This document shows positions 63,537 to 64,000 of a stretch of 64,000 nt of DNA, piece by piece; position 1 is the first letter of the stretch, and the number at the start of each line of letters is the position of its first letter. Under the pieces are notes generated by a model. That model was not told the origin of the DNA. It saw only the letters and a list, made by a program, of their open reading frames with translations, and did no database searches. The stretch covers positions 1 to 64,000 of the forward strand of contig JAJTUP010000157.1 in assembly GCA_021399435.1 (NCBI GenBank), in the 5' to 3' direction. The DNA is from Diaporthe sp. PMI_573 (taxonomy: Eukaryota > Ascomycota > Sordariomycetes > Diaporthales > Diaporthaceae). A program made the position numbers and the translations under genes.

Positions 63537-64000
63537 GAAGGCATATGCTACGAGATCATATTCTCTATCTTCCGGTAGATGTCAGCCCTGTGAAAGAAAG
63601 CCGGGAGATAGTATTGAGTACCCATTCCCGTCTTTGTGGAAAACCCAGGTCAGTTCCTTTGGATGACCTGGCGGCAGATCGGAAGAAGCATCAGGCGCCG
63701 GTTGTCATCTGAGAGCTTTCTAGTCATGTTATACGGCACTTAGCAAGCGATCTGGCGCAAGGCCGGATCCCAATATCTTGGACCTGAATCTCTTGAACAG
63801 CTGGAGAGCAGCCCAGCAAGATACCATAACCATTTCAACGACGGTAGCCGAGCTGCTGGGGGAAATATGCTGAAAATGAGCTTATGGCAACTTGGATCGC
63901 GGTATTGTGGAATTGTCCGGGAAGAGTAGCGGAAAGAATACCTGCCTTAGACTCTCGTTAAAAAAACCATGAAGGGACCAACAAAAGTTCGTACTTTTGA
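63537..64000. other. Window end, nothing recognised
   Basis: About 460 bp without a recognisable ORF, RNA gene or repeat end. Confidence 0.4.

Noticed and set aside
1..64000. CRISPR array or prokaryotic operon content
   Set aside because: No array of regularly spaced repeats. Introns and eukaryotic TE families show a fungal nuclear origin.
1..64000. tRNA or rRNA genes
   Set aside because: No cloverleaf with paired A and B boxes or rRNA-like sequence was recognised. The only B-box-like match (27760-27770) lacks the rest of a tRNA.
1..64000. Widespread RIP (repeat-induced C-to-T mutation) across the TEs
   Set aside because: Several repeats are intact and GC-balanced (hAT copy 1, pogo copy B, the 738-bp inverted repeat, the DIRS-like element). 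A few stops fit C-to-T change but need dinucleotide statistics I cannot run here.

Overview
The window reads as nuclear DNA of a filamentous ascomycete (Pezizomycotina). Supporting signs are short spliceosomal introns of about 48-290 bp with CTAAC/CTGAC-like branch sites, two Zn2Cys6 regulators, two pisatin-demethylase-like P450s, a bZIP factor, a 7-TM rhodopsin/SAT4-type protein, a DUF7580-like protein and an NLR remnant. It is a transposon-dense accessory compartment. I see at least ten element copies: pogo/Fot1-like (two with ends, one fragment), hAT (one intact, four truncated), a Tc1/mariner copy, a DIRS-like tyrosine-recombinase retrotransposon, a Ty1/copia element with both LTRs, a 326-bp MITE-like element and several unclassified repeats.

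Layout. 0.2-2.5 kb: pogo element with perfect 130-bp TIRs and a frameshifted transposase. 2.8-6.6 kb: Zn2Cys6 factor split inside its zinc cluster by an intact 2.9-kb hAT with an 8-bp target duplication. 7.0-9.5 kb: FtsJ-like methyltransferase fragment / hAT 3' half / GH43 glycosidase lacking its 3' end. 10.3-13.7 kb: complete P450 whose promoter and first 65 codons are repeated head to head as a perfect 738-bp inverted repeat. 13.7-17.2 kb: about 1,080-residue uncharacterised protein. 18.2-20.3 kb: second complete P450. 21.3-22.8 kb: SAT4-type membrane protein. 23-26 kb: GC-rich DIRS-like element. 26.5-27.7 kb: Cdc24-like C-terminal pseudogene. 28-39 kb: AT-rich stretch with two intact genes of unknown function, decayed TEs, a TPR/F-box remnant and the MITE. 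40-45 kb: bZIP gene, NLR remnant, 5'-truncated Zn2Cys6-type regulator. 45-53 kb: DUF7580 fragment / hAT, intact NmrA-like gene, hAT / broken TRK potassium transporter. 54-63 kb: Tc1, intact pogo, copia, then a direct-repeat and minisatellite block.

The genes do not form one obvious pathway. The intact set (two P450s, SAT4-type protein, bZIP, NmrA-like protein, three proteins of unknown function) sits among broken copies of genes normally single-copy or conserved (TRK, Cdc24-like, FtsJ-like, GH43). That suggests segmental duplication and TE-associated deletion rather than a metabolic cluster. Three of the four truncated hAT copies keep their 3' end and are joined, at the point where the hAT breaks off, to a truncated host gene. 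Exon joins given below keep the reading frame, but all were made by eye and need RNA support.
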